DNA of 64,000 bases from Rhodobacter sp. SY28-1. GTDB lineage: Bacteria > Pseudomonadota > Alphaproteobacteria > Rhodobacterales > Rhodobacteraceae. The stretch covers positions 1 through 64,000 of the forward strand of contig NZ_STGH01000003.1 of the NCBI RefSeq assembly GCF_005222785.1. The letters are read 5' to 3'. Both the position numbers and the translations under genes were made by a program. Numbering within the stretch: position 1 is the stretch's first letter; the number at the start of each line of letters is the position of its first letter. The notes below the pieces were generated by a model. That model did no database searches. It saw only the letters and a list, made by a program, of their open reading frames with translations, and was not told where the DNA came from. This document shows, piece by piece, positions 36,028 to 45,999 of this stretch.

Positions 36028-37014
36028 TTACGCGTAGATATCCGTCCAAAGCTCGCTCAGCGCGGGCTCCGGGCTGTCCTTGGCGAACTCGGCGCTCTCG
36101 TTCACGATCGCCTTGATCTCCTTGTCGATGGCTTTCAGCTCCTCATCCGAGGCAAGGCCCCCCTGCGTCAGCAGATCGCGCACATGCTCGATGCAGTCCT
36201 TCTCGGTCTTGATCTTCTCGACCTCTTCCCGCGTCCGGTACTTCGCCGGGTCGGACATCGAGTGTCCGCGATAGCGATAGGTCATCATCTCCAGGATATA
36301 CGGTCCCTTGCCCGCCCGGCAGTGCGCCACCGCCTTCTCGCCCGCGGCCTTCACCGCCAGCACGTCCATCCCGTCCACCTGCTCGCCCGGGATGCCATAG
36401 GCCAGACCGCGCCCGAACAGCGTCGTCGACTTGGTGGACCGCTTCACGCTCGTCCCCATCGCATACTGGTTGTTCTCGATGACGAAGATCACCGGCAGGT
36501 CCCAGAGTTCCGCCATGTTGTAGGTCTCGTAGACTTGACCCTGGTTCGCCGCGCCGTCGCCGAAATAGGTGAAGGTCACGTTGTCATTGCCCAGGTACTT
36601 GTCCGCGAACGCCAGACCCGCTCCCAGAGGCACCTGAGCGCCAACAATCCCGTGCCCGCCGTAGAAGTGTTTCTCTTTCGAGAACATATGCATCGAGCCG
36701 CCCTTGCCCTTGGAATAGCCGCCCTCGCGCCCGGTCAGTTCGGCCATCACGCCCTTGGCGTCCATGCCGCAGGCCAGCATGTGCCCGTGGTCGCGGTAGC
36801 TGGTGATGCGCTTGTCGCCCTCTTTCGACGCCGCCTCCAGACCCACGACGACCGCTTCCTGCCCGATGTACAGGTGGCAGAACCCGCCGATCAGGCCCAT
36901 GCCGTACAACTGGCCCGCCTTTTCCTCGAACCGGCGGATCAGCAGCATCTCGCGGTAGTATTTCAGCAGTTCCTCTTTCGAGACATTCGGTCTCGCGTCA
37001 GGCTTCTTGGCCAT
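36028..37014 (-). CDS. pdhA: pyruvate dehydrogenase E1 alpha subunit
   Basis: A 328-residue E1 alpha subunit, first gene of the operon. The thiamine diphosphate motif runs from [12 protein letters not shown] to NNQ ([21 protein letters not shown]), and the phosphorylation-loop region reads [12 protein letters not shown]. It starts [20 protein letters not shown], with a GGGAGGAG site upstream. A predicted promoter and an inverted repeat lie in the upstream gap. Confidence 0.96.
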   Translation of the reverse strand: MAKKPDARPNVSKEELLKYYREMLLIRRFEEKAGQLYGMGLIGGFCHLYIGQEAVVVGLEAASKEGDKRITSYRDHGHMLACGMDAKGVMAELTGREGGYSKGKGGSMHMFSKEKHFYGGHGIVGAQVPLGAGLAFADKYLGNDNVTFTYFGDGAANQGQVYETYNMAELWDLPVIFVIENNQYAMGTSVKRSTKSTTLFGRGLAYGIPGEQVDGMDVLAVKAAGEKAVAHCRAGKGPYILEMMTYRYRGHSMSDPAKYRTREEVEKIKTEKDCIEHVRDLLTQGGLASDEELKAIDKEIKAIVNESAEFAKDSPEPALSELWTDIYA

Positions 37015-37040
37015 CGGGCTCCTCCCAGGGGCATCGGAAT

Positions 37041-37054
37041 GGTTTAGTGTTAAA
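37041..37054. promoter_or_regulatory. inverted repeat at the pdhA transcription start
   Basis: GTTTA-GTGT-TAAAC lies 27-40 bases upstream of the pdhA start and just downstream of a predicted -10, at the expected +1. This place fits an operator for a repressor of the pyruvate dehydrogenase operon; I do not recognise the regulator. Confidence 0.45.
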
Positions 37055-37056
37055 CG

Positions 37057-37087
37057 ATTCTTACAGCATCGGTGTTTATTGGGTCAA
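37057..37087 (-). promoter_or_regulatory. predicted promoter of pdhABC
   Basis: On the - strand, TTGACC (37087-37082) and TAAGAA (37062-37057) have a 19-base spacer, slightly long. Transcription would begin near 37050, inside the inverted repeat. Confidence 0.45.
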
Positions 37088-37301
37088 AAGGAATCTGCCG
37101 CAGCGGAAGCCAACCAGCGACATGGCACCTATGCAGTGCGGACAGGGCTGTTGTGATCGATTCGATGGTCCAAGCGTAGCACGTCGCCGCGACACGTCAC
37201 CGGAAGATGCCGGGACGCTCGCCGGACATCGTGCGAAAGCCGGGTGGCAAACGCCTTGGGCGATCCGCAGCGGGTCCGGTCAGGGCATCCCTTGCAGCGC
37301 C

Positions 37302-37604
37302 TCAGCGAATGGCGATCTCGTCGGCGCGCATATAGCCCAGGACGTCGCGGGCCTGCTGGTCCAGAAGGTCCAGGTCAAGATAGGTGTCCGACAGCCGGTG
37401 CGTAAGGTTCTGCATTTCGGCCAGTTCGGCCTGCAGCCGGTCGCGCTCTGCCGCCAGCGTCTCGGCCTCGGCCATGATCGCCACCCGGGCGAACATGCCG
37501 AAATCGCCCTGCACCGCCGCGAAGGTGAAATAGACGCCAAGAACCATGGCGAAGGCCAGATAGACCAAGCCGCCAAAGCCCCGATGTGTCTGCGCTGTCG
37601 TCAT
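37302..37604 (-). CDS. FtsB/DivIC-type cell division protein
   Basis: A 100-residue bitopic membrane protein. A short cytoplasmic start (MTTAQTHRGF) precedes one membrane helix (about 13-30, LVYLAFAMVLGVYFTFAAV). A periplasmic coiled coil follows (AEAETLAAERDRLQAELAEMQN) with the conserved tail LDLDLLDQQARDVLGYMRADEI. This is the FtsB/DivIC layout, a component of the divisome FtsQBL complex. The location between pgk/fba and pdhABC, where ftsB sits next to eno or pdh in many alphaproteobacteria, supports the call. Confidence 0.88.
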   Translation of the reverse strand: MTTAQTHRGFGGLVYLAFAMVLGVYFTFAAVQGDFGMFARVAIMAEAETLAAERDRLQAELAEMQNLTHRLSDTYLDLDLLDQQARDVLGYMRADEIAIR

Positions 37605-37712
37605 GCCCGCCTCATCGGGCCCCTCTTGTCAGGGGGCCTCGACCGAATCATTGCATATTGCGAATCGCTTGGGAATCCCGAAAGCGCACGAGACTCAAAG
37701 ACTTGATCGAAC

Positions 37713-37731
37713 GGGGGCCACAAAGGCCCCC
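37713..37731 (-). terminator. hairpin terminator after the aldolase gene
   Basis: Stem GGGGGCC / GGCCCCC with an ACAAA loop lies 11 bases beyond the aldolase stop. The T content beyond it on the - strand is modest (CGTTCGATC). Confidence 0.6.
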
Positions 37732-37741
37732 CCCTCGGGCC

Positions 37742-38626
37742 TCAGGTGATCGAGGCCGCGTAGATCCCGTCCACCGCGCCCTGCAGCACGCGGTCAAACT
37801 CCGCATCCGATTGCTGCGCCGACAGGCCTTCACTTAGCGCGCGGCTGAAGCTGGCGATGATGCCGTGGTTCTGCGCCAGGATCTCGTTCGCCTTGTCGCG
37901 GGAATGCCCGCCCGACAGCGCCACGACCTTCAACACCTTCGGGTGCTTGACCAGCGGCTGGTAGAAATCCGGCACTGTCGGCAGCGACAGCTTCAGCATG
38001 ATCTGGCCCTCAAGCCCCTCAAGGTGCTTGAGAATCTCCTCCTGCAACATCGCCTCGGCCTCGGCCTTGTCGGCAATCGAAATGGTCACCTCGGGTTCAA
38101 GGATCGGCATCAGCCCATGGGCCGCGACCTGCCGTCCCAGTTCGAACTGCTGCGCCACGATGGCCGCAATCCCCTTGCGGTTCGCGGCATTCACCACCGA
38201 CCGCTCCTTGGTCCCGTAGATCCCCGCCTTCACGGCGCGGGCCAGCAAAGCATCCAGCCCCGGGATCGGCTTCATCAGCTGCACCCCGTCGGCCTCGGCC
38301 TCCAGGCCTTTGTCGATCTTCAGGAACGGCACCACCCCGCGCTTTTCCCACAGGTAGGTCGCGGTGGGCACGCCGTCGATCGTCCGGTCCATCGTCTGCT
38401 CGAACAGGATCGCGCCTACAACCTTGTCGCCGGTGAAGGCGGGCGACTTGATGATCCGCGCCCGCATCGCATGGATCAGGTCGAACATCTGCTCTTCGCC
38501 GGAATACTCACTCTCGGAAATCCCGTACAGTTTCAGTGCCTTGGGGGTCGAGCCCCCCGACTGGTCCAGCGCCGCGATAAAGCCACGGCCGTTGCGCACC
38601 TGTTCGGTCATCTTCGCGTTGGTCAT
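37742..38626 (-). CDS. class I fructose-bisphosphate aldolase
   Basis: A 294-residue class I aldolase of the bacterial type that forms a Schiff base. Family stretches are GFIAALDQSGGSTPKALKLYG, AILFEQTMDRTIDG, PILEPEVTISIADKAEAE, and IMLKLSLPTVPDFY with the likely active lysine. It splits fructose 1,6-bisphosphate in central carbon metabolism. The ATG at 38626 follows AGGAGA; ten upstream in-frame codons are left out. It lies 42 bases after pgk on the same strand. Confidence 0.92.
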   Translation of the reverse strand: MTNAKMTEQVRNGRGFIAALDQSGGSTPKALKLYGISESEYSGEEQMFDLIHAMRARIIKSPAFTGDKVVGAILFEQTMDRTIDGVPTATYLWEKRGVVPFLKIDKGLEAEADGVQLMKPIPGLDALLARAVKAGIYGTKERSVVNAANRKGIAAIVAQQFELGRQVAAHGLMPILEPEVTISIADKAEAEAMLQEEILKHLEGLEGQIMLKLSLPTVPDFYQPLVKHPKVLKVVALSGGHSRDKANEILAQNHGIIASFSRALSEGLSAQQSDAEFDRVLQGAVDGIYAASIT

Positions 38627-38668
38627 CTTCGTCTCCTGATCCCTTGGCGCTGGCATAGCCCCTGCGGC

Positions 38669-39859
38669 CTAACCCATCAAGGCTTTCACGCCCGGCAGTT
38701 CCTTGCCCTCCATCCATTCCAGAAAGGCCCCCCCGGCAGTGGAGATGAAGGTAAAGTCATCCGCCGCCCCTGCCGCATTCAGCGCTGCCACGGTATCCCC
38801 GCCGCCTGCCACCGACACCAGGCCACCCGCCCTGGTCAACCGTGCTGCCGCAAGTGCCGCCGCGTTGGTGGCCGCATTAAACGGTTCGATCTCGAACGCC
38901 CCCAAAGGCCCGTTCCAGATCAGCGTCTTGGCCCCGGCGAACACCGCTTCCAGCGCCTTCACCGTCTCCGGTCCCGCATCCAGGATCATCGCATCCGGCG
39001 GGCATTTGTGGACGCTGACGGTCTGGCTGTCCGCCCCGGCCTTGAACTCACGCGCGACAACCACATCGACCGGCAGGTGGATCTGGCAGCCCGCCTTCTG
39101 TGCCCGATGCCGGATTTCCCGCGCGGTCTCGGCCATCTCGCGCTCGGCCAGTGACCGGCCCACCTCGATCCCCTCGGCCACCAGGAAGGTATTCGCCATC
39201 CCCCCGCCGATCACCAGATGGTCGACCTTGGTGACGAGATTCGCCAGAAGCTCGATCTTGGTCGAGACCTTGGCCCCACCCACAACCGCCACCACCGGCC
39301 GCTTGGGCGACCCCAGCGCCGCTTCCAGCGCCTTCAACTCGGCTTCCATCAGCCGCCCCGCCGCCGCCGGCAAGAGCCGCGCGAGGCCTTCGGTCGATGC
39401 ATGCGCCCGGTGCGCTGCCGAAAACGCATCATTCACATAGACTTGGCCCAGCTTCGCCATCTGCGCCGCCAGTTCCGGATCGTTCTTCTCCTCGCCCGGA
39501 TGAAAGCGGGTGTTCTCCAGCAGCACCACCTCGCCAGCCCCCGCCTTGGCAATCGCCGCTGCCGCCACATCGCCCACACAGTCCGAGCCGAAGACAACCT
39601 TCCGCCCCAGCGATCCGGCCAGCGCTTCCTTCACATGCCCAAGGCTCATCTCCGGCACGACCTTGCCCTTCGGCCGGTCGAAATGCGCCAGCAGCACGAC
39701 CTTGCCGCCCTTCGCCACGATGTCGTCGACCGTCGGCTTGATCTTGTCGATCCGGGTCATGTCGGTGACGCGGCCACCCTCCATGGGAACGTTGATGTCG
39801 ACCCGCACCAGCACCGTCTTGCCGCCAAGCTCCATGTCGTCCAGCGTTTTCCAGGCCAT
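38669..39859 (-). CDS. pgk: phosphoglycerate kinase
   Basis: A 396-residue glycolytic kinase transferring phosphate between 1,3-bisphosphoglycerate and ADP. It shows [60 protein letters not shown] and the C-terminal [14 protein letters not shown] with [12 protein letters not shown]. The ATG at 39859 has GAGAG upstream. It is the first gene of a pgk-aldolase operon. Confidence 0.96.
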   Translation of the reverse strand: MAWKTLDDMELGGKTVLVRVDINVPMEGGRVTDMTRIDKIKPTVDDIVAKGGKVVLLAHFDRPKGKVVPEMSLGHVKEALAGSLGRKVVFGSDCVGDVAAAAIAKAGAGEVVLLENTRFHPGEEKNDPELAAQMAKLGQVYVNDAFSAAHRAHASTEGLARLLPAAAGRLMEAELKALEAALGSPKRPVVAVVGGAKVSTKIELLANLVTKVDHLVIGGGMANTFLVAEGIEVGRSLAEREMAETAREIRHRAQKAGCQIHLPVDVVVAREFKAGADSQTVSVHKCPPDAMILDAGPETVKALEAVFAGAKTLIWNGPLGAFEIEPFNAATNAAALAAARLTRAGGLVSVAGGGDTVAALNAAGAADDFTFISTAGGAFLEWMEGKELPGVKALMG

Positions 39860-39998
39860 CCGCGTCTCTCCATCCTTAGGGTGCACATCGCTTTTGGCGC
39901 GGGTATCACGCTCCCGTCAACCGCATAAGACGCTTTGCCCTTCCCTTGGGCGGATGCCCCCATTACGGTCGCGCCCGACATAACCAAAGGAGACCCCG

Positions 39999-40511
39999 AT
40001 GCCCGACATCAAGGACCCGGAGAACACGATCATCCTGACGCTGAAGGACGGCGAAGTGGTGATCGAACTGCTCGCCGACGTCGCCCCCAAGCACGCCGAG
40101 CGGATGAAGCAGCTTGCCCGCGACAAGGCCTATGACGGCGTGGCCTTCCACCGCGTCATCGACGGCTTCATGGCCCAGACTGGCGACGTGGAAAACGCAA
40201 ACATGGACAGCCCGAACTACAACCCGCGCCGGGCGGGCACGGGTGGCTCGCAGTATCCCGACCTCCCGGCCGAGTTTTCCAAGCTGCCGCATGATCGGGG
40301 CACCCTGGGCGCGGCGCGCTCGCAGAACCCGAACAGCGCGAACAGCCAGTTCTTCATCAACTTCCGCGACAACCATTTCCTGAACAACCAGTACACCGTC
40401 TACGGCCGGGTCATTTCGGGCATGGAACACGTCGACAAGATCACCCGGGGCGAGCCGCCAGCGAACCCCGACCGCATGATCACTGTCCGGGTGGCCGCCG
40501 ATGTCGCGTAA
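39999..40511 (+). CDS. cytoplasmic cyclophilin-type peptidyl-prolyl isomerase
   Basis: A 170-residue cyclophilin without signal peptide. The active-site motifs are VAFHRVIDGFMAQTGD, SANSQFFINF and YGRVISGMEHVDKI. It catalyses cis-trans isomerisation at proline in the cytoplasm. AAGGAG precedes the ATG. Its last 11 bases overlap the next gene, which encodes an exported cyclophilin. Confidence 0.94.
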   Translation: MPDIKDPENTIILTLKDGEVVIELLADVAPKHAERMKQLARDKAYDGVAFHRVIDGFMAQTGDVENANMDSPNYNPRRAGTGGSQYPDLPAEFSKLPHDRGTLGAARSQNPNSANSQFFINFRDNHFLNNQYTVYGRVISGMEHVDKITRGEPPANPDRMITVRVAADVA

Positions 40512-41094
40512 GCTTGCCCTTGCCGCCCTTCTGGCCCTGGCGTCGCCCGCCGTCGCGCAGGACGCAATCGATGGGCCCGGCCCGAACCTGGTGATCGAGG
40601 TTGCGGGCGCCGCCAACGGCACCTTGGTCATCGACCTTCTCCCCGACGTCGCCCCGCAGCACGTCGCGCAGATCACCGCGCTCGCCAAGGAAGGCGCCTA
40701 TGACGGCGTGGTCTTCCACCGCGTGATCGACGGCTTCATGGCGCAGACCGGCGACGTCCAGTATGGCAAGTCTGGCGGAGACCTGTCGCAGGCCGGCATG
40801 GGCGGCTCCTCGAAGCCCGACCTCCCGGCCGAGTTCTCGGACCTCTCCTACACCCGCGGCGTCGTCGGCATGGCCCGCTCGCAGGACCCGAACTCGGCGA
40901 ACAGCCAGTTCTTCATCATGTTCACCGACGGCGTCGACGTTGATGGCCAGCGCAGGCTTTACGACGAGGTGCTGAAGGGCGCCTATACCGTCGTCGGCAA
41001 CGTCGTCTCCGGCATGGAGGTCGTCGACGCGATCCAGCGCGGCGAGCCGCCCGCGCCGCCTGATGTGATGACCAAGGTCACCGTTCAGGAGTGA
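40501..41094 (+). CDS. exported cyclophilin-type peptidyl-prolyl isomerase
   Basis: A 197-residue cyclophilin with a cleavable signal peptide (MSRKLALAALLALASPAVAQ). The motifs VVFHRVIDGFMAQTGD, SANSQFFIMFTDG and VVGNVVSGMEVVDAI are nearly those of the upstream copy. It carries an insert after the active-site strand (DVDGQRRLYDEVLKG). It should act on periplasmic proteins. The 11-base overlap with its cytoplasmic paralogue points to tandem duplication followed by gain of a signal. Confidence 0.93.
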   Translation: MSRKLALAALLALASPAVAQDAIDGPGPNLVIEVAGAANGTLVIDLLPDVAPQHVAQITALAKEGAYDGVVFHRVIDGFMAQTGDVQYGKSGGDLSQAGMGGSSKPDLPAEFSDLSYTRGVVGMARSQDPNSANSQFFIMFTDGVDVDGQRRLYDEVLKGAYTVVGNVVSGMEVVDAIQRGEPPAPPDVMTKVTVQE

Positions 41095-41103
41095 CCGAAA
41101 CTC

Positions 41104-41127
41104 AGGGTGGGCGGCATCGCCCACCCT
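41104..41127. terminator. hairpin between convergent cyclophilin and tyrS genes
   Basis: Stem AGGGTGGGCG / CGCCCACCCT with a GCAT loop, 10 bp perfect, in the 38-base gap between two convergent stops. No T run, so termination would rest on stem strength or rho. Confidence 0.7.
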
Positions 41128-41132
41128 ACGCC

Positions 41133-42383
41133 TTACCCCAGCACCACCAACGCATGCCGCTTCTTGCCTGCGGTCAGCTTCATCGGCTCGACCAGATGGC
41201 TGGCCCCATAGCGCAGGCCCGCATCGGTGATGATCTCGTCGTTCACCTTGGCGCCGCCCTCCGCAATCAGGCGCTTGGCATCTTTCCCCGACGCCGCAAG
41301 ACCCGCCCGCACGAACAGCTGCACGATCCCCACACCCTCGGCGACCTCCGCCACGTCCAGCGTCACCGTCGGCAGATCGTCCCCGATCCCGCCCTTCTCG
41401 AACACTTCCCGAGCCGTCGCTTCCGCCGCCGCCGCCGCTTCGGCCCCGTGCAGCAGTGTCGTCGCGATGTTGGCCAGCTGGATCTTCGCCTGGTTGATCT
41501 CCGACCCGCCAAGCGCGCCCAGCCTGTCGCATTCGTCAACCGGAAGCTCGCTGAAGATCTTCAGGAACCGGCCCACATCGGCGTCGGTAGTGTTCCGCCA
41601 GAACTGCCAGAACTCGTAAGGCGACAGCATCTCGCCGTTCAGCCAGACCGCCCCGCTGGCCGACTTGCCCATCTTCCGCCCGTCGCTGGTCGTCAAAAGC
41701 GGAGTCGTCAGGCCGAAGATTTCCTTGTCGATCACCCGGCGGGTCAGGTCGATCCCGTTGATGATATTGCCCCACTGGTCGCTGCCACCCATCTGCAACA
41801 GGCAGCCATAGCGCCGGTGAATCTCAAGGAAATCATAGGCCTGCAGGATCATGTAGTTGAATTCGAGGAACGACAGGCTCTGTTCGCGGTCCAGCCGCGA
41901 CTTCACGCTCTCGAACGAAAGCATCCGGTTGACGCTGAAATGCCGCCCGATGTCACGCAGGAAATCCAGGTAGTTCAGCCCGTCCAGCCATTCGGCATTG
42001 TTCAGCATGATCGCGTCCGTCGGCCCGTCGCCATAGGACAGATACCGCGCGAAAACCTGTTTCAGCCCGTCAATGTTCCGGTCGATCGCCTCGGGCGTCA
42101 GCAGCGGACGCTCCTCGCTGCGGAACGACGGGTCGCCGACCTTGGTCGTTCCCCCACCCATCAGCGTGATCGGCTTGTGCCCGGTATTCTGCAACCAGCG
42201 CAGCACCATGATGTTCATCAGGTGACCGACATGCAGGCTGGGGGCCGTCGCGTCATAGCCGATATAGGCAGGCACCACACCCTTCAACAATGCCTCGTCA
42301 AGCGACTGATAATCCGTGCAATCGGCAACAAAGCCGCGCTCGAACATCACGCGCATGAAGTCAGATTTCGGGTGGTAGTTCAT
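41133..42383 (-). CDS. tyrS: tyrosyl-tRNA synthetase
   Basis: A 416-residue class I aminoacyl-tRNA synthetase. The HIGH motif is SLHVGHL, the KMSKS-type motif is [13 protein letters not shown], and tyrosine-site stretches are [10 protein letters not shown] and [13 protein letters not shown]. The C-terminal S4-like RNA-binding domain ([22 protein letters not shown]) is complete. It charges tRNA-Tyr. Confidence 0.96.
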   Translation of the reverse strand: MNYHPKSDFMRVMFERGFVADCTDYQSLDEALLKGVVPAYIGYDATAPSLHVGHLMNIMVLRWLQNTGHKPITLMGGGTTKVGDPSFRSEERPLLTPEAIDRNIDGLKQVFARYLSYGDGPTDAIMLNNAEWLDGLNYLDFLRDIGRHFSVNRMLSFESVKSRLDREQSLSFLEFNYMILQAYDFLEIHRRYGCLLQMGGSDQWGNIINGIDLTRRVIDKEIFGLTTPLLTTSDGRKMGKSASGAVWLNGEMLSPYEFWQFWRNTTDADVGRFLKIFSELPVDECDRLGALGGSEINQAKIQLANIATTLLHGAEAAAAAEATAREVFEKGGIGDDLPTVTLDVAEVAEGVGIVQLFVRAGLAASGKDAKRLIAEGGAKVNDEIITDAGLRYGASHLVEPMKLTAGKKRHALVVLG

Positions 42384-42439
42384 GGCCGCCTCGGTCTAGG
42401 ATGTCGCGCGGTATAGCTTCGCATGAGGCACAAGGGAAG

Positions 42440-43537
42440 ATGCGGAAGGACGGGGCTTTGTGGGCGCTGGGTGCGATGTCGGGCACATCGCTCGACGGCG
42501 TCGATGCCGCGATGATCAAGACCGATGGCCATTCCGTCTTCGCCTTCGGCCCCTCGGCCTACCGCCCCTACAGCCCACAGGAACAGGCCATCCTCCGCGC
42601 CGCCCTCGGCCACTGGCCGGGTGACCCGGAAACCGAAGCCGCCGCCGAAGTGGTCGAGACCGCCCATGCCGAGGTGCTCGCCCGCTTCACCGGGGCCGAG
42701 GTCCTGGGCTTCCACGGCCAGACCCTGGCGCATGATCCGTCCGGTCGGGGAACGCATCAATGCGGCAACGGCGCGCTCTTTGCCCAGCTTCTCGGCCTGC
42801 CCACCGTCTGGGATTTCCGCACCTCCGACGTGACCATCGGCGGGCAGGGGGCACCGCTTGCGCCCTTCTACCACTTCGCCCTTGCCCGCCGCATCGGCGC
42901 GACCGAGCCTCTGGCCTTCCTCAACCTCGGCGGGGTCGGCAACCTGACCTGGATCGACCCGACCGCCCCTGGCCCGGAAAACCCCGGCGCGCTTCTGGCT
43001 TTCGACACCGGCCCGGCCAACGCGCCGATCAACGACCTGATACGCGACCGGCTGGGCGAGGACAGGGACGAGGGCGGAAGGCTCGCCGCCCAGGGTGAGA
43101 TCGACGAGGACTTCGTCGCCTCGGTCCTGAAGGACCCGTGGTTCGATCATCCCCCACCAAAGTCGCTGGACCGAAACGACTTCCACGGGCTGATCGAGCG
43201 GCTGGAGATGCTGTCCGACGCCGATGCCGCCGCGACACTGACCGCGATTGCCGCCGCTTCGGTCGCCGCAGCCCAGATCCATTTCCCCGCGCCCGTGACC
43301 CGTATCCTCGTCACTGGCGGGGGCCGCCACAACCCCACCCTGATGGCCGAGATTCGCCGCCGCATCCCCTGCGCCATCCTGCCCGTCGAGGATGTGGGTC
43401 TGGACGGCGACATGCTGGAAGCCCAGGCCTTCGCCTTCCTCGCCGTCCGCGTGCTGCGCAAGATGGCGACCTCGGGTCCGGACACCACCGGCGCGCCCGC
43501 GCTGGTCGGTGGCGGGCAGATCAGCCGACCGGACTAG
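42440..43537 (+). CDS. anmK: anhydro-N-acetylmuramic acid kinase
   Basis: A 365-residue sugar kinase for recycling of cell-wall anhydro-MurNAc to MurNAc-6-phosphate. It has the ATP/sugar motifs [55 protein letters not shown] and [13 protein letters not shown] chose the ATG at 42440 with AAGGGA in front; an in-frame ATG at 42401 would add 13 poorly matching residues. Its stop shares the bases CTAG with the stop of the convergent rarD. Confidence 0.93.
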   Translation: MRKDGALWALGAMSGTSLDGVDAAMIKTDGHSVFAFGPSAYRPYSPQEQAILRAALGHWPGDPETEAAAEVVETAHAEVLARFTGAEVLGFHGQTLAHDPSGRGTHQCGNGALFAQLLGLPTVWDFRTSDVTIGGQGAPLAPFYHFALARRIGATEPLAFLNLGGVGNLTWIDPTAPGPENPGALLAFDTGPANAPINDLIRDRLGEDRDEGGRLAAQGEIDEDFVASVLKDPWFDHPPPKSLDRNDFHGLIERLEMLSDADAAATLTAIAAASVAAAQIHFPAPVTRILVTGGGRHNPTLMAEIRRRIPCAILPVEDVGLDGDMLEAQAFAFLAVRVLRKMATSGPDTTGAPALVGGGQISRPD

Positions 43538-44454
43538 GTCCGGCGCAGCCGTTCGGCCAGGATCGGCAGGGTATAGATCACCAGCGCCGTCCAGATCAGG
43601 GAAAAGGCCACCAGCTTCACCCCGCTGAACGGCTCGTCAAAGATGAAGACCGCCGTCAGGAAGATCAGCGTCGGCGCGATGTATTGCATGATGGCGATGG
43701 TCGACAGGGTCAGCCGCTTGGCCCCGTTGGCATAGATCATCAAGGGCACGGCCGTGACCAGCCCGCAGCCGATCAGCAGTGCATTGTCCCAGGTCATGCC
43801 CACAAGGAAATGACCGGTCCCCTGCGCCTGCAGCCAGCCGATATAGGCAACCGCCGGGGCCAGTAGGATCAACACCTCCAGCGTGAAGCCCTGGTTCGGG
43901 CCAATGGGCAACCGGCGCTTGAGATAGGCATAGAACCCCCAGGTCAGCGTCAGCCCCAGCGCCACCACCGGCAACCGCCCGGCCTCCCAGGTCAGGATGC
44001 CCACCGCCACAACGGCCAGCGCAATCGCCGCCATCTGCGTCCGACCCATACGTTCGCCCAGAAGGACCGCGCCCAGGAAGATCGAAAACAGCGGGTTGAT
44101 GTAATATCCCAGCGCCGCGTCCAGCGCATGGCCGGACCCGATGGCCCAGACATAGATCCCCCAGTTGACCGAAATCAGCGCCGCCGTCATCGCGCCCATC
44201 CCCAGCATCCGGGGGGACTTCAGCGCTGCCTTCAGATCGGCTGTCCGCCCGGTCCACCACAGAACCGCCACCGCAATCGGCACCGACCACAGCACCCGAT
44301 GCGCAATGACCTCCACGGGCGGGATATGCGCCAGCGCCTTCATGTAAAGGGGCAGAAACCCCCACAAGAGGTAGGCCGTCAGCGCATACAGAAAGCCGGA
44401 AAGACTGTCGCCGGTCGTGGCGCCAGCGCGAAGTGGGGCAGGGGTCTCGCTCAT
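43534..44454 (-). CDS. rarD: RarD-type EamA/DMT transporter
   Basis: A 306-residue inner-membrane transporter with ten hydrophobic segments. The RarD pattern is visible as [53 protein letters not shown] and [17 protein letters not shown]. The substrate is unknown; RarD proteins are associated with chloramphenicol sensitivity and small-metabolite export. ATG at 44454, with an in-frame TTG two codons upstream. Confidence 0.88.
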   Translation of the reverse strand: MSETPAPLRAGATTGDSLSGFLYALTAYLLWGFLPLYMKALAHIPPVEVIAHRVLWSVPIAVAVLWWTGRTADLKAALKSPRMLGMGAMTAALISVNWGIYVWAIGSGHALDAALGYYINPLFSIFLGAVLLGERMGRTQMAAIALAVVAVGILTWEAGRLPVVALGLTLTWGFYAYLKRRLPIGPNQGFTLEVLILLAPAVAYIGWLQAQGTGHFLVGMTWDNALLIGCGLVTAVPLMIYANGAKRLTLSTIAIMQYIAPTLIFLTAVFIFDEPFSGVKLVAFSLIWTALVIYTLPILAERLRRT

Positions 44455-44463
44455 GCCCAACCC

Positions 44464-44661
44464 CTACCCAATGCACCGCCCGACAACCACCCCGATCTTG
44501 TGCCCCGCACAATCCCGGTCCATGCGCTTCACGTCTTGCCCATGTCCCAGATACTTCGGCGACAAGCATCCGCCCTGAACCCCATGCGACCCACCGCCGC
44601 TATATTCCCGCCGGTCCCCGCATCGCTTTACGGTTGACGCTTCGTGAACCTCCACAGCCAA
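44464..44661 (-). CDS. possible small basic cysteine-containing protein
   Basis: A 65-codon open frame in the gap between desaturase and rarD. The C-terminal half (LSPKYLGHGQDVKRM, CAGHKIGVVVGRCIG) looks protein-like, with cysteines and a Gly/Val-rich end, while the first half looks random. No clear ribosome binding site; a shorter internal start is possible. I do not recognise it. Confidence 0.22.
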   Translation of the reverse strand: MAVEVHEASTVKRCGDRREYSGGGSHGVQGGCLSPKYLGHGQDVKRMDRDCAGHKIGVVVGRCIG

Positions 44662-44671
44662 GCCTTTGATA

Positions 44672-45580
44672 TCAGGGCTCTCCCTCTGCTGTCCATGCAG
44701 GACGCCGCGCCAGATACTCCCGCGTGAAGCCCGCGTAGCCGTCCGCGGTCACCCGCAACTCGTCCTTCATCATCCCGTGCACCTCGGGCAACCGGTGGAA
44801 CGGCACCTGGGGCCAGACGTGATGCTCGACATGGTAGGGCATGTTCCAGGCCAGGAACCGCACCACCCGGTTGGTGAAGGTCGTCCGCGTGTTCTGAAAC
44901 ATGTCGGCCACCCGCGGACAGTCGCCATGTTCCGCCAGCAGGTACAGCCGCAGAAAGGGCTGGCCCAAAAGAACTGGCAGGACCCAGACCCACCAGAGGA
45001 ACGTCGACAGGCTGAGGCTCAGGCCCACCAGGAGACACCCCACTGCCATCCCCCGCGCCTCGCGGATCACGCGCGCCCGCGCCACCGGGGGGATGAAGTC
45101 GTCGTCCGCCCGCCCCCAGACCAGCCGCGCCAGCAGCCGAACCTCAGCGATCCAGTAGGGAAGGCCCGACACATGCCAGGCCCAGGCCGCCCTCGTCGCA
45201 GGTTTCTCTCCTGCAAGCTCAGGGTCCTTCCCCTCGATGTTCGTCCAGCGGTGATGGGCGAGATGGAAGAACCGGAACCACTCGAACGGAAGCAGCAGCA
45301 GGAACCCCGCCACCCGGCCGACCTCGTCGTTCAGACGCTCATTTGCAAACGGTGTCCGATGCGTCGCCTCGTGCTCCAGCGTGAACAGGAACACGATCAG
45401 CACCCCCTGCACCGGGATCAGCGCCCACCAACCCGGCACTCCCAGCCCGATGAGCGTACCCACGCCCAGGATCAGCCCTAGATGCCCCGCCAGATGCCAA
45501 AGCCCCGCGAAGGTAGACCGCGCCACCAACGCCTCGCGTGCCTCCGCCGGGATCTGGGCGAGGAACTCCTTGTGATCCAT
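44672..45580 (-). CDS. membrane fatty acid desaturase
   Basis: A 302-residue membrane di-iron desaturase. The three histidine boxes are HEATH, HLAHHRW and NMPYHVEHH, spaced by hydrophobic segments in the usual way. It would introduce a double bond (or hydroxyl) into acyl chains or a related lipid; carotenoid or sphingolipid substrates cannot be excluded. The ATG at 45580 overlaps the stop of the upstream cupin gene (TGATG), and a GGAG lies upstream. Confidence 0.88.
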   Translation of the reverse strand: MDHKEFLAQIPAEAREALVARSTFAGLWHLAGHLGLILGVGTLIGLGVPGWWALIPVQGVLIVFLFTLEHEATHRTPFANERLNDEVGRVAGFLLLLPFEWFRFFHLAHHRWTNIEGKDPELAGEKPATRAAWAWHVSGLPYWIAEVRLLARLVWGRADDDFIPPVARARVIREARGMAVGCLLVGLSLSLSTFLWWVWVLPVLLGQPFLRLYLLAEHGDCPRVADMFQNTRTTFTNRVVRFLAWNMPYHVEHHVWPQVPFHRLPEVHGMMKDELRVTADGYAGFTREYLARRPAWTAEGEP

Positions 45581-45999
45581 CACAGACTCCAGCCCGGCGG
45601 TGCGAGTTCAAACCCCTCGAACCGGAACCCCGGAGACACCGTGCAGCTGACCAGCGTCCAGTCGCCGGAAGACCAAGCCGCCTGCCACCAACCCGAGGGC
45701 ACCACTGCCTGCACCACCTCGCCCCCCAGCACATCCGGCCCCATCTGAACCTCATGGGCCGTCGTCTCCCCCATCGACAGCACCAACGGCGCCCCCGCAT
45801 GCCACAGCCAGATCTCGTCCGCATCGACCCGGTGCCAGTGCGACCGCTCCCCCGCCTGCAGCAGGAACAGGATCGCCGTCCCCGAGGCCCGCCCGCCCAC
45901 CTCGGGCCCCTTCCACGTCTCCCGATACCACCCGCCCTCGGGATGCGGCTGCAGCCCAAGCTTCGCGATGATCGCCCCGGCCGTATCTGGCGCATTCAT
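45580..45999 (-). CDS. DUF985 cupin-like protein
   Basis: A 139-residue protein of the DUF985 cupin family. Characteristic stretches are [45 protein letters not shown] and the end [15 protein letters not shown]. The histidines in [10 protein letters not shown] would bind a metal. Function is unknown. The start at 45999 overlaps the pseudouridine synthase stop by ATGA, and its stop overlaps the desaturase start. Confidence 0.88.
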   Translation of the reverse strand: MNAPDTAGAIIAKLGLQPHPEGGWYRETWKGPEVGGRASGTAILFLLQAGERSHWHRVDADEIWLWHAGAPLVLSMGETTAHEVQMGPDVLGGEVVQAVVPSGWWQAAWSSGDWTLVSCTVSPGFRFEGFELAPPGWSL

